From the IMG/VR virus record IMGVR_UViG_3300033143_008750, positions 1-64,000 of that record: a stretch of 64,000 nt of DNA; one strand, 5' to 3'. Positions 40,499 through 48,542 of the stretch are shown here, piece by piece; the first letter of the stretch is position 1; each line of letters opens with the position of its first letter. The notes under the pieces are model-generated. The model saw nothing but the letters and a program-made list of their open reading frames with translations, ran no database searches and was not told the origin of the DNA. Origin of the DNA: a virus. The translations under genes and the position numbers were made by a program.

Positions 40499-41065
40499 AT
40501 GAAAATACTGTACACGCTAGGCAATTACATCTATTGCGGCCATCAAGTCTTATGTTATATGATAAACAATAAGAATGAATGTGTAGAAGATTTTCAAAAA
40601 GAAACTGAAAAATGTTTTGCAGCATCTATGCAGCCAAAGAATCACATGTTTCATGGTCACTCAGAATTAGAAGGAATGGATGCTGAACCTCCGATTGTAG
40701 GTGATGTTATTTGGACGCACACCTCAGGAAATCAATATATCGCAGCAGGAATTTGGCAAGAGTCTCCTACAGCGCCAATCAATTTTGACGCATTGCGACT
40801 TATCATGCGTAGTCTACAGCGCAAAGCGATAGAACTAAAGCAATTACAAGTGTCTATCCCACTATTAACAAGAGACCACGACCTTAATCTATGGAACTTC
40901 ATCTATCCTATAATCGAAGAAGAATTCAAAGATGTTGATGTACAAGTAATCGTTCATATTCCTACAGAGGAAGAACTGCTGACCTTGTTAGATAACATAG
41001 GCGGTACGTTTAACGAACTCCAACGCAAGTCACCCGAGATACGATTCGCACAATCTAAGAAATAG
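40499..41065 (+). CDS. Macro-domain-like protein (tentative)
   Basis: 188 residues. VGDVIWTHTSGNQYIAAGIWQESPTAPINFDALRLIMRSL resembles the phage macro-domain core, where a helix after a GN-x-x-x-A-G-W segment precedes LQVSIPLLTRDHDLNLWNFIYPIIEEEF. The usual N-terminal ADP-ribose motif is changed (NKNECVED). If macro-like it may bind or process ADP-ribose. Weak identification. Confidence 0.45.
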   Translation: MKILYTLGNYIYCGHQVLCYMINNKNECVEDFQKETEKCFAASMQPKNHMFHGHSELEGMDAEPPIVGDVIWTHTSGNQYIAAGIWQESPTAPINFDALRLIMRSLQRKAIELKQLQVSIPLLTRDHDLNLWNFIYPIIEEEFKDVDVQVIVHIPTEEELLTLLDNIGGTFNELQRKSPEIRFAQSKK

Positions 41066-41066
41066 T

Positions 41067-41102
41067 GATAAATAAGGGTATACGTTAAACGAGACCTTTA
41101 TT
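41067..41102 (+). promoter_or_regulatory. Late promoter inside an inverted repeat
   Basis: GATAAATA (41067-41074), expected start 41080. AATAAGGGT (41071-41079) pairs with ACCTTTATT (41094-41102, one G-U), immediately before the ATG at 41104. Confidence 0.62.
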
Positions 41103-41103
41103 A

Positions 41104-42672
41104 ATGCCTCACTTCAATGGCCCAAGTTTGTTAATCACACAAGATGCACCTACAGCAGGTGTATTGAACCTTAGTGTGGAAATAGATATGTACAGCAAAT
41201 GGAAAGAGTGGACTATTGGTAGATACTTTTTCGATACAGAAACAGATGTAAATGGCACAACAGAACGTATTTCCTACACAGACCATAGTCTATATACAGG
41301 ACAAGCGGTAACTTATCGTAAAGATGGTGGCACCGAAAATATTGGACTAGTTAATGATACAGAATATTTTATTCGCGCAGATTTTAATCCTGGGCCTGCT
41401 TATAATAGAAATGAGTTTGAGCTATACGATACAAAAGTAAATGCAGAAGCAGGCCCCGTAACTACAACTGGCCGTATTGACTTAACTGCATCAGGCGGCG
41501 GTAGCGGCGAAACACACAGACTCACAGCAGATAATTCAAAATTTATTAATGCGTTTCGTACAATTGGTGGTGACCCTTTGACTCCAGGCGTAGAAGCTGG
41601 ACCATATTTCTTCCTCCAAAATCAAGATGTTTTTGGTGGTGATGGTTGGCGTATCATTAGCACAGACGAAAATCAAACTCTTAACTATCAAGGCAACTTA
41701 GTTGGTGAAGATTCAGCAAAAGAGCTTATTATTCCTACCCCTACCAGAACTGTACTTCACTTAGGATTGCAGCCAATTACGCAGCGTGTAGATGAAATTT
41801 TAACACAGACCCAGCTTGGTCTATTTAATGGTGCAGTTCACATTGACACAACTGGTGCTGGTGTTGCAGGAACAGAATTCCCTACAGGAACAGAAAGCGT
41901 TCCTGTAGACAATCTAACAGATGCACTTTCGATTGCAGCTACACTTAGTTTTCACAGATTCGTTGTTCGAGGAACAATCACTTTTGGAAGTGCAGCAGGT
42001 GAAACTAGTTGGATTGGTAACAGCACCGATGCTGCTATCAATATCAACAATCAAGATATTTCTGGTACACACTTTGAAGGTGTAACATTATCAGGAACAC
42101 TCGCAACAGTTACAGACCATATCATAATTAATAATTCTACAATCAATACATTAACAGGATTCCGTGGGACAATAACTAGTTCTTCTATTGCAGGCCCAAT
42201 ACAATTAGTGTCTGGAGATACTAAACTTTTCAATTGTGTTTCAGATATTGCAGGCGCATCATCATTTATAATTGATGCAAACGGACAAACAGGCATTATT
42301 TTAGCAGTACGAGGTCTTAATGGCGGTATTGAATTAGAAAACTTTACGCAAAGTGATACCATTTGTACACTCGGAATAAATACAGGAAAAGTTACGATTG
42401 CAGCTAGTTGTACTGATTTTAGTGATTTACAAGTACGTGGTGTAGCAACATTGAATAATTTATCAGCAGTGGTAGCAGGGTTAGGTAAGACCATTGATAC
42501 AAGTGCGCTCGTAGATGCTACGGATCTTATGATAACAAGACAAATGGTTGCTGGTAATGTAGTAGTCTCTCTTGACGATCTTACTGTAACTGTCTATGAT
42601 GAAGATGGTACAACTATACTAGTAGTACTCGACGTTAGTGCAGACGGTAGAATCAGAACGAGAACAACTTAA
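41104..42672 (+). CDS. Virion protein with the shared module
   Basis: 522 residues. RISYTDHSLYTGQAVTYRKDGG...NDTEYFIRADF (about residues 55-110) is another copy of the module. Then a domain with repeats IAATLSFHRFVVRGTITF and a beta-helix-like middle (TGFRGTITSSSIAGP). Its last codon overlaps the next gene. Confidence 0.74.
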   Translation: MPHFNGPSLLITQDAPTAGVLNLSVEIDMYSKWKEWTIGRYFFDTETDVNGTTERISYTDHSLYTGQAVTYRKDGGTENIGLVNDTEYFIRADFNPGPAYNRNEFELYDTKVNAEAGPVTTTGRIDLTASGGGSGETHRLTADNSKFINAFRTIGGDPLTPGVEAGPYFFLQNQDVFGGDGWRIISTDENQTLNYQGNLVGEDSAKELIIPTPTRTVLHLGLQPITQRVDEILTQTQLGLFNGAVHIDTTGAGVAGTEFPTGTESVPVDNLTDALSIAATLSFHRFVVRGTITFGSAAGETSWIGNSTDAAININNQDISGTHFEGVTLSGTLATVTDHIIINNSTINTLTGFRGTITSSSIAGPIQLVSGDTKLFNCVSDIAGASSFIIDANGQTGIILAVRGLNGGIELENFTQSDTICTLGINTGKVTIAASCTDFSDLQVRGVATLNNLSAVVAGLGKTIDTSALVDATDLMITRQMVAGNVVVSLDDLTVTVYDEDGTTILVVLDVSADGRIRTRTT

Positions 42673-43541
42673 TGGTTTCACGTTGGTCTAACTTTCCTAT
42701 CTTTACTGCTCGTAACGGGCAGATCAAAGTTCTACCTATTTACATGGATCCGCCTATTGCAGTAGGTGTTACTTCTGATATTGTTATGGGTGGTTGCGCT
42801 CCTGTCACATTTATTGATGTAGGCGCAGGCGCAAGTACTTTCTGCTACTTCCCAAGTTCAATACACAGTGTCAATGTACTCAGTGATGCACACATCATTG
42901 TTAGTACAGGCGGTGTGTTATGTGCTACATATATCGTCCCGCCTTACGGAGTTGAACTTGAAGGCACAGCACCAATCACAGTTACACTTGGTGGTGTTAC
43001 AGAGTTTTGCTATCCAGCAACGGGTGGCGTTACAATGGGCGGCGCCGCAAATGCTACGTTTACAGAAGGCGCAGGCCGCGGCGGCAAGGGTACTCCATAT
43101 TGGAAGCGCCAACGTCAAGCACAGCCTACACATCACTTCTATTCAGCAGAAGCGTTTTTCGAAAACACGCTACAGTTGGGTGGTGCAGCAGACGCAAGAT
43201 TCAGTCCAGCACCCTATCAGTTCATCAAGTCGCTACCAAAAGTACCTTATACTCCACCAAGGAGAGATTCAGAGTTTGTTGAGTTATTCAAGGAACTTGA
43301 AGCGCAGCCGCGAACGACTACGTTTAGCTATGAAGCTAGTGGTGGTGTAGTTGCTGCAGGTAACGCAAAGGATAAACACTTTGATTTTAGAAACTTCATC
43401 ATTATGAATGATGAGGATATACTCATTTCTGATGTTTTATCAACAAACGGCAGCCCGTTTATTACAACCACCTTCGATAAAAACTTAGCACAAGCAAGAC
43501 GAGAGGATGAAGAAGTTATAGAGATTTTCGAATTACTATAA
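42672..43541 (+). CDS. Virion structural protein
   Basis: 289 residues. Repeats of the type VTMGGAANATF, LQLGGAADARFS and ITVTLGGVTEFCY indicate short beta repeats; a basic linker (GRGGKGTPYWKRQRQ) sits in the middle. It lies upstream of a bidirectional terminator. Probable fibre or collar protein. Confidence 0.66.
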   Translation: MVSRWSNFPIFTARNGQIKVLPIYMDPPIAVGVTSDIVMGGCAPVTFIDVGAGASTFCYFPSSIHSVNVLSDAHIIVSTGGVLCATYIVPPYGVELEGTAPITVTLGGVTEFCYPATGGVTMGGAANATFTEGAGRGGKGTPYWKRQRQAQPTHHFYSAEAFFENTLQLGGAADARFSPAPYQFIKSLPKVPYTPPRRDSEFVELFKELEAQPRTTTFSYEASGGVVAAGNAKDKHFDFRNFIIMNDEDILISDVLSTNGSPFITTTFDKNLAQARREDEEVIEIFELL

Positions 43542-43545
43542 CAAA

Positions 43546-43565
43546 AAAGCCCCTTTCGGGGCTTT
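43546..43565. terminator. Bidirectional rho-independent terminator
   Basis: AAAGCCCC (43546-43553), TTTC, GGGGCTTT (43558-43565), flanked by A- and T-rich sequence on both sides; it separates the + strand fibre genes from the only convincing - strand gene. Confidence 0.9.
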
Positions 43566-43595
43566 AGTATTATTACTTATTGAAATATTAAAGTA

Positions 43596-44228
43596 TTAGC
43601 TTCCTTGTAGATCAGCTTCCGTGCGACCACTTGGGCCTGCGCCGTCGTCAACTCCAACAATCGGCCATAGGTAAGTATTTCCACCTACTGCAGGGAATGT
43701 CTTAACTGTTCTAGCGTTAATAATTCTAGCATTTTGTAGTGGCGGATCAGCATCTGGTGCATCACCGATATTCTGTGTACTATCTGAGTAGCCTGTACCA
43801 GCACCGTTAAGTGCGACAGATGCTAGTGAACCATTTGATACTGTGTAATCAAGCGTACCAGCCGTGCCACCTGCAATTGATACTGCTGTGCCAGCAGCCC
43901 AATAACCGTAGCCTGCGTTAGCAATTACTACTGTATCAATTATGCCGCCCGTTTGTGTGATTGTCACTGTAGCTTGTACAACTGACTGAGCATTCTCAGG
44001 CTGTACAGTTACCTGCATCTCGCCTACTGCGCTAGGTGTTGCATTTACTAATGTGCAAACTAAATTATTTGCTGGTGTTGCTGTTTCAGCAACCAAATAC
44101 TTAGAATTTGATCGTTGTGAAACAATGTGTGCTGTAACATTACCAGAACCTACATCGGCTGTGCAAGCGATCTGAAAACCGCCGCCTACAGGGTCACCGA
44201 AAAATTTCTTATTTAATGGACGTCCCAT
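43596..44228 (-). CDS. Virion protein of the MGRPLNKKFFG type
   Basis: 210 residues, the sole - strand gene. The start MGRPLNKKFFGDP is a signature of structural proteins in T4-type marine phages. The body repeats beta segments (GIIDTVVIANAGYGYWAAGTAVSIAGG). Ribosome binding site AAGAGGAAA upstream. A late box GATAAATA on the - strand at 44339-44332 is about 100 bases before the start. Confidence 0.75.
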   Translation of the reverse strand: MGRPLNKKFFGDPVGGGFQIACTADVGSGNVTAHIVSQRSNSKYLVAETATPANNLVCTLVNATPSAVGEMQVTVQPENAQSVVQATVTITQTGGIIDTVVIANAGYGYWAAGTAVSIAGGTAGTLDYTVSNGSLASVALNGAGTGYSDSTQNIGDAPDADPPLQNARIINARTVKTFPAVGGNTYLWPIVGVDDGAGPSGRTEADLQGS

Positions 44229-44459
44229 TTTAATTTCCTCTTCTTATATCGAGAGCTACATTGCTCTACGAGTCAGTGGTCGTCGCTTTTCGAAAAACGA
44301 CTTACTGAACAGAATACTTTATCTGCAACGTTATTTATCATTATACTAAATAAAAGCATAGACACAAAGAAAAAGAAACCACTAAATGAATGGAAAGCCC
44401 AAACATACCTCAAAAGTAAGTAAAAAAATAAAAAGAAGATAAATACTTGCTGAAAGAGG
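44229..44459. other. Divergent control region
   Basis: Holds the leader of the - strand gene with its late box (44332-44339), a perfect 20-base near-palindrome GTCGC-TTTTCGAAAA-ACGAC at 44282-44301, an AGAGC/GCTCT hairpin, and a second late box GATAAATA on the + strand (44438-44445). Confidence 0.55.
44332..44339 (-). promoter_or_regulatory. Late promoter box on the - strand
   Basis: GATAAATA read on the - strand, the only late box for the - strand gene. Confidence 0.65.
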
Positions 44460-44488
44460 TTGACAAATTGAGTTAACTCCGCTATAAT
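44460..44488 (+). promoter_or_regulatory. Sigma70-type promoter
   Basis: TTGACA (44460-44465), 17 bases, TATAAT (44483-44488). Leader of about 11 bases with GAGGA before the ATG at 44506. Confidence 0.88.
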
Positions 44489-44505
44489 ACACGAGGATTA
44501 AACGA

Positions 44506-44778
44506 ATGAAAAGTTTCCTGATTACACTATTTTTGCTTTCACCACTGGCGATTGCAGATGAAATACTTATCACAGATGTAGCGATAAAAGCAGGAGATCA
44601 AGTCATAGTATATGTAGATGATATTGGTCGGTTCGTGACAGTTACAACAGAGAACGATGTAAAAATCGTATTTGATGCAGAAGACGTACTACCTGGAAGA
44701 CATGAAGTTTTAGTTCGCGTAGTAAATGGTAAGTTAAGAACAGTTAAAGAAATAAAGAAAACGATTGAAGTTGATTAA
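44506..44778 (+). CDS. Small periplasmic protein
   Basis: 90 residues. Signal peptide MKSFLITLFLLSPLAIADE with cleavage after ALA-like PLAIA. The mature part is a beta protein (TDVAIKAGDQVIVYVDDIGR). Possible envelope effect; unrecognised. Confidence 0.65.
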   Translation: MKSFLITLFLLSPLAIADEILITDVAIKAGDQVIVYVDDIGRFVTVTTENDVKIVFDAEDVLPGRHEVLVRVVNGKLRTVKEIKKTIEVD

Positions 44779-44869
44779 TTTCAACAATACTAACACAACA
44801 CAGGAGGCACACGCATGGCACTCACTATCTAGACTATATTAATATCAATATAGTTAAAATGGAGTTATT
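44779..44869 (+). other. Leader with mini-ORF and hairpin
   Basis: A strong CAGGAGG site precedes a five-residue frame MALTI (44815-44832), followed by hairpin ACTATATT-AATATC-AATATAGT (44833-44854; first arm begins at ACT) and then the next gene. It looks like an attenuator-type leader peptide; untested. Confidence 0.35.
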
Positions 44870-45322
44870 ATGCGTGGAAGAGGAGATCGACGGTATCTCA
44901 CAGAGAAATACCAACGGAAGCAAGTCAGACTAGCATATACATTCGTATATGATAAACCATATGACCAAGAACGATATATTCGAACGGAGTTTGCGCGAAA
45001 GCGAAGATTCTACGATATATTGCGCGAGAATTATGTACAGCACAAATACTGGCATTCAGAAAAATGGATGCTGAGTCAAAGCGGGAACGAACATACGATT
45101 TCGCGAGAGGAGTTAGGACGTTACAGGAATCATTCTTTTGATGATTGCGGTAAACCAAAATGTCCAGGATGCAGTAATCCTCGACGGGGTTATGGATGGT
45201 ACGACAAAGCGGATGAGTTAATAACAATGCAGGAACGAAAAGCAGAGTTACATTTGAAAGAAGAATTGAAATTTTATAAGGAGAGAAAAAATGAAAAGGT
45301 TAAAAGCATTATTGCAAGATGA
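44870..45322 (+). CDS. Basic zinc-knuckle protein
   Basis: 150 residues, very basic (RKRRFYDILREN). CGKPKCPGCSNPRRGYG near residue 101 gives a probable zinc knuckle with NPRR. Similar phage proteins exist without known function. Overlaps the next tiny gene. Confidence 0.62.
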   Translation: MRGRGDRRYLTEKYQRKQVRLAYTFVYDKPYDQERYIRTEFARKRRFYDILRENYVQHKYWHSEKWMLSQSGNEHTISREELGRYRNHSFDDCGKPKCPGCSNPRRGYGWYDKADELITMQERKAELHLKEELKFYKERKNEKVKSIIAR

Positions 45323-45407
45323 TCTGACAGTCGCGGTGCTAGTATTCGTAGCAACGTGGTCAGCAGTTGTTGCCGCAGTAGCGATCCCATTGTCGCCTTT
45401 GTTTTGA
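45291..45407 (+). CDS. 38-residue single-helix membrane protein
   Basis: KRLKALLQDDLTVAVLVFV then WSAVVAAVAIPLSPLF: one membrane helix. The good site AAGGAGAG precedes it within the previous gene. Confidence 0.58.
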   Translation: MKRLKALLQDDLTVAVLVFVATWSAVVAAVAIPLSPLF

Positions 45408-45413
45408 TGGAAG

Positions 45414-45491
45414 TAAGTCCTTGATTTATAAAGAAATTTATAAGTCACTGATTTAAGAATAACACATGAAACCCTCGTAAGTCTTTGATTT
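45414..45491 (+). repeat. Three copies of the 14-mer repeat
   Basis: TAAGTCCTTGATTT (45414-45427), TAAGTCACTGATTT (45441-45454) and TAAGTCTTTGATTT (45478-45491). The last forms the loop of a terminator. Confidence 0.8.
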
Positions 45492-45504
45492 GCGAGGGTT
45501 TTTA
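45469..45504 (+). terminator. Terminator with the 14-mer in its loop
   Basis: AAACCCTCG (45469-45477) pairs with CGAGGGTTT (45493-45501), followed by TTTA. The loop is exactly TAAGTCTTTGATTT plus one base. A protein binding this sequence as RNA could affect termination. Confidence 0.8.
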
Positions 45505-45508
45505 GTGC

Positions 45509-45537
45509 TTGACTTTAGGAAAGATTTTCCGTATAAT
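45509..45537 (+). promoter_or_regulatory. Sigma70-type promoter
   Basis: TTGACT (45509-45514), 17 bases, TATAAT (45532-45537), placed five bases after the terminator. Leader TAGTTAGGAGAG. Confidence 0.88.
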
Positions 45538-45565
45538 GTACGTAATAGTTAGGAGAGAGACCCAC

Positions 45566-45844
45566 ATGTCCGCATATATTTCAACTCGCGATCTGCATTT
45601 TCAAAGTGTTGGTCGTAGTTTCTTTCAAGAAATTTCTTGCCTGCCCGATAAACGTATTCCGTTGATGCAAGTGTATCCTGATTCGTGCGACGTAGGTTTT
45701 TATCTCGTTTCACATTCCACTGGAATGAAAATCAAAATGGTCGAAAGCGAAGTGAAGCGTGTTGGTGGCGAGATTATTTCGTGGACGTTTCGTCCAGTTG
45801 ACAAGAACGCTCCGATCAATAACGTCGTTATCGTAAACGATTAG
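45566..45844 (+). CDS. Small beta protein, unknown
   Basis: 92 residues from ATG 45566 with AGGAGAG upstream; the longer TTG frame from 45509 would begin in the -35 box and is rejected. YISTRDLHFQSVGRSFFQEI. Unrecognised. Confidence 0.66.
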   Translation: MSAYISTRDLHFQSVGRSFFQEISCLPDKRIPLMQVYPDSCDVGFYLVSHSTGMKIKMVESEVKRVGGEIISWTFRPVDKNAPINNVVIVND

Positions 45845-45852
45845 GAAATCAA

Positions 45853-46020
45853 ATGACTCTCAAAGAAATGATTGAACAGCATCCTGAGTGGGCTGATTTA
45901 GACGTAGTCCTTTATACTGACAGCGGCGACTACGAATACGTAGGTGCAAGCGCAAGTGTTTACGCTGTCAAAAGCAGCCCGAACCTACCGCATCCAGTTT
46001 TGGTTTTCTCGGCGAATTAA
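45853..46020 (+). CDS. Small conserved phage protein
   Basis: 55 residues. MTLKEMIEQHPEWADLDVVL and DYEYVGASASVYAV match a small phage family of unknown function. GGAAATCAA upstream. Confidence 0.62.
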   Translation: MTLKEMIEQHPEWADLDVVLYTDSGDYEYVGASASVYAVKSSPNLPHPVLVFSAN

Positions 46021-46023
46021 ATA

Positions 46024-46140
46024 ATGAGTAATATAATCTTGTCCTGTATTTGCATCCTTAGTGTCATTGTCCATGTTTGGCTAATGATACGATCAAATAG
46101 AAAAGCTGGATTGCTCCTAACCGAACAGGTAATGCGATAA
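46024..46140 (+). CDS. 38-residue single-helix membrane protein
   Basis: IILSCICILSVIVHVWLMI is a membrane helix; basic tail follows. Stop overlaps next ATG (TAATG). Confidence 0.52.
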   Translation: MSNIILSCICILSVIVHVWLMIRSNRKAGLLLTEQVMR

Positions 46141-46349
46141 TGAGTGACCAAACGACAATTATTGAAGTTGATACCGAATTCGGTTGCTTGGTTGTAAATC
46201 ATGTTATTGAATCTACACTTACTAAATTTGATTTGGTGCGTGTCACTTCTCATTATGAAGTACTTGTTGATGATGTAGTAAAGCATACATCAAATGATCC
46301 AGAGGATATCATGCGGGCACTTGGACATTACATTGCAGGACTCTCATAA
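46140..46349 (+). CDS. Small beta protein, unknown
   Basis: 69 residues. TTIIEVDTEFGCLVVNHVIE. Coupled to its predecessor. Unrecognised. Confidence 0.6.
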   Translation: MSDQTTIIEVDTEFGCLVVNHVIESTLTKFDLVRVTSHYEVLVDDVVKHTSNDPEDIMRALGHYIAGLS

Positions 46350-46350
46350 C

Positions 46351-47052
46351 ATGCCTAAAATTATAGCTAGAAAATGTCCGTTCACGAAAAAGCTTTACGA
46401 AACCCGAAGCGGGTATCGTAGACATTTATTGAAGCTGCGCAAAGAGCGCAATGCTGAACGATCAATTTGGATCACGCAGCGCGATGCACGAAACAAGGCT
46501 CTAGATGCTCTTGGTAAGGTGACTACGATCTCCGAACTTAAGAAAGCTGTGATGGCGCAGTACACGAATATGATGATTGCATCATGGGGAACTGACACTA
46601 AGAAAATTGCAATCGCGAAGAAAATTCGTATGGTCGATTTTGATTTGACAAAGTTACGTTATGAAGAACGGACAAGCAACACACATGCTTGTCCACGCAA
46701 TGGTGTAACAAATTGGGGTTGCAAGGATGAGGATGGACCGAGAGGATATCCTGGCTTTTCTGGCCGCATTAATTATGCGCTGATAGTTCCGAAGGGCTTT
46801 GATGGTTGGTTTGCAGACTTTAGCAATACACTCCAAAGCTTCGGCATTCACACTGGAACAGGCGGTTCAGGAAGCATAGGTCCAAAGAATTCAGACAAGT
46901 ACAGTTACGATGTGAGAATTTTTGTTGATGATTTCTCAGGTATTGATGCGCACGTTGATGAATTACTTGAAGTCTATAAAAAGATTGTGTTTACAAAGAA
47001 ACTCAAGAATGAACGAATCCATGATCCTGTTTTTACTTCGGTATTGGCTTGA
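46351..47052 (+). CDS. Phage protein with C2H2-like start
   Basis: 233 residues from ATG 46351. RKCPFTKKLYETRSGYRRHLLKLRKE resembles a half zinc finger with a basic helix. The C-terminal domain (INYALIVPKGFDGWFADF and YDVRIFVDDFSGID) is alpha/beta. Unrecognised. Confidence 0.65.
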   Translation: MPKIIARKCPFTKKLYETRSGYRRHLLKLRKERNAERSIWITQRDARNKALDALGKVTTISELKKAVMAQYTNMMIASWGTDTKKIAIAKKIRMVDFDLTKLRYEERTSNTHACPRNGVTNWGCKDEDGPRGYPGFSGRINYALIVPKGFDGWFADFSNTLQSFGIHTGTGGSGSIGPKNSDKYSYDVRIFVDDFSGIDAHVDELLEVYKKIVFTKKLKNERIHDPVFTSVLA

Positions 47053-47055
47053 AAT

Positions 47056-47340
47056 ATGAAACTTACTAAACATCAAGAAAATATTATGACTTTCCTTGCG
47101 TCTCGGCATAAAACTAGCTCTAAGTGGGTAACTGCCACAGATGCATCACGCGCATGTGGCTCTAATTATAGTCAACAATCAAGTACTTCTTGGGCTTTGC
47201 CTAAATTGCGAACTCTTGTTAAGAAAGGCTTACTTATTAGTGCTACATATACAAATCCTATAAGCGGCAATGATGCATATATGTTTTCATTGAATCCTGA
47301 AACCAAGACTGCGTTTCGGTTATTGCTTAAGGTAGAATGA
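47056..47340 (+). CDS. Winged-helix regulator-like protein
   Basis: 94 residues. HQENIMTFLASRHKTSSKWVTATDASRACG, then PKLRTLVKKGLLISATYTNP: a helix-turn-helix with a wing, the pattern of small transcription regulators. Could bind the 14-mer repeats; speculation. Confidence 0.6.
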   Translation: MKLTKHQENIMTFLASRHKTSSKWVTATDASRACGSNYSQQSSTSWALPKLRTLVKKGLLISATYTNPISGNDAYMFSLNPETKTAFRLLLKVE

Positions 47341-47672
47341 TGAATGAATTTCACCTTTTAATTGACGATTTTCGCACGTATGACATGGATCATACAGCGC
47401 GAACAGCGCAGGATGGCCGACAGGCTCTCTTGTCGTTTCCTGTGACTCACTTGTACATGGATCACGATTTGGGTGAACATAGTGACACAGACGGATATAA
47501 AGTAGTCGTTTGGGCATTAGAGCGAGGCGTGTGCCCTGCTCATGTTCAACTAGTTACATCGAATCCTGTTGGCCGTGACAACATGGCAGCAGCACTTGAA
47601 AATGCTGGCTATACAAAAACAGTTATAGTAAGCGGCATACAATATGTACAAGGAATTATAACAGATGTCTAG
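47340..47672 (+). CDS. Cyclic-phosphate processing receiver-like domain
   Basis: 110 residues. LLIDDFRTYDMDHTARTAQDG, MDHDLGEHSDTDGYKVVVW and VTSNPVGRDNMAAALENAGY match the cPPR-type receiver fold (LDD-R, DHDLG, GY-vv, S-NPVG). In that family the role is thought to lie in RNA repair with cyclic phosphates. Start at 47340 is better spaced than 47337. Confidence 0.75.
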   Translation: MNEFHLLIDDFRTYDMDHTARTAQDGRQALLSFPVTHLYMDHDLGEHSDTDGYKVVVWALERGVCPAHVQLVTSNPVGRDNMAAALENAGYTKTVIVSGIQYVQGIITDV

Positions 47673-48222
47673 ATTACGCATTTCAAAAAACGGCATGCAC
47701 GAAGACTTTAACAAAGTCGCAGCTATCAAAGCTGTTCGACAGTTATGTGGAATTGGCTTGAAGGAAGCTAAGGATGCAGTAGAGGAAGCTATGACAGGTA
47801 CAGTTGTGGTCATAGCAGATTTAACTCCGCATTCTTCATCACAAATGTCTAGTCAGGATGCGCATGAAAATCTCCGCGCGCAAGGAATGGAATTGCTCAG
47901 AGGCACTTCTAAGACTGAATTTATTGTACAAGCAATTCGTGAATCTGCAAAGCTGGCCGCAGACGAAGAAGAAAATAATCTTGCAATCTTGCTCCTTGAC
48001 GTATTGCGTCAACACGAAATTGACGTAGCTGAAAAAGAAGAAAATTGGAGGATTGCGCAAGAACAAAACAAAATGAGAGCGCACAACGAAAAAGTACGCA
48101 GAGAGGAACAAGATAAAATCCGCGATCAGCAAGAGCGACGTTTTCAAGAATCGAGGAAACGTAAGCATGATGAAGAAGTAAACATAGGAGCATACCAACC
48201 ATCAGAGGATAGCTTTCGATGA
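47665..48222 (+). CDS. Ribosomal L7/L12 C-terminal-like protein with coiled coil
   Basis: 185 residues. NKVAAIKAVRQLCGIGLKEAKDAVEEA (about residues 16-42) closely follows the L7/L12 C-terminal domain (K-V-IKAVR-GLGLKEAKDLVE), which recruits translation factors to the ribosome. The rest is a long charged coiled coil (QEQNKMRAHNEKVRREEQDK). It may bind or divert elongation, release or rescue factors. Confidence 0.8.
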   Translation: MSRLRISKNGMHEDFNKVAAIKAVRQLCGIGLKEAKDAVEEAMTGTVVVIADLTPHSSSQMSSQDAHENLRAQGMELLRGTSKTEFIVQAIRESAKLAADEEENNLAILLLDVLRQHEIDVAEKEENWRIAQEQNKMRAHNEKVRREEQDKIRDQQERRFQESRKRKHDEEVNIGAYQPSEDSFR

Positions 48223-48542
48223 AAGTCTATTACATAACAACCTTCGGAAATAACGTATTTTATGTTCACGCTCCGAGCGGCGAGGAAGCAATAGCGCATC
48301 TTGTTGAGCAGGTAACGAAATACTATTTCAAGCACAATCTTAAAGGCGACGATGTTGCTACGCCGCCAACAACACTTGGAAAAAATATCATTGTCGAATT
48401 AGGAATGCACAAAAGTATTATTACTGACAAGGATATAGTTGCTGAGGATGTAACTGCGGTTGCATACATATTTTCATCTGCTGGCAAACCTTATTGGAAG
48501 GATTGGGATTTATCAGTTAGCAATGTATTACAAGACGCATAA
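48219..48542 (+). CDS. Phage protein with internal element-like sequence
   Basis: 107 residues. VTKYYFKHNLKGDDVATPP (about residues 32-50) resembles the F-x3-L-x-G element in the middle of a protein. ATGA coupled. Unknown role. Confidence 0.6.
   Translation: MKVYYITTFGNNVFYVHAPSGEEAIAHLVEQVTKYYFKHNLKGDDVATPPTTLGKNIIVELGMHKSIITDKDIVAEDVTAVAYIFSSAGKPYWKDWDLSVSNVLQDA

Noticed and set aside
45509-45565. TTG start inside a promoter
   Set aside because: The frame would begin in the -35 box; the ATG at 45566 has AGGAGAG upstream.
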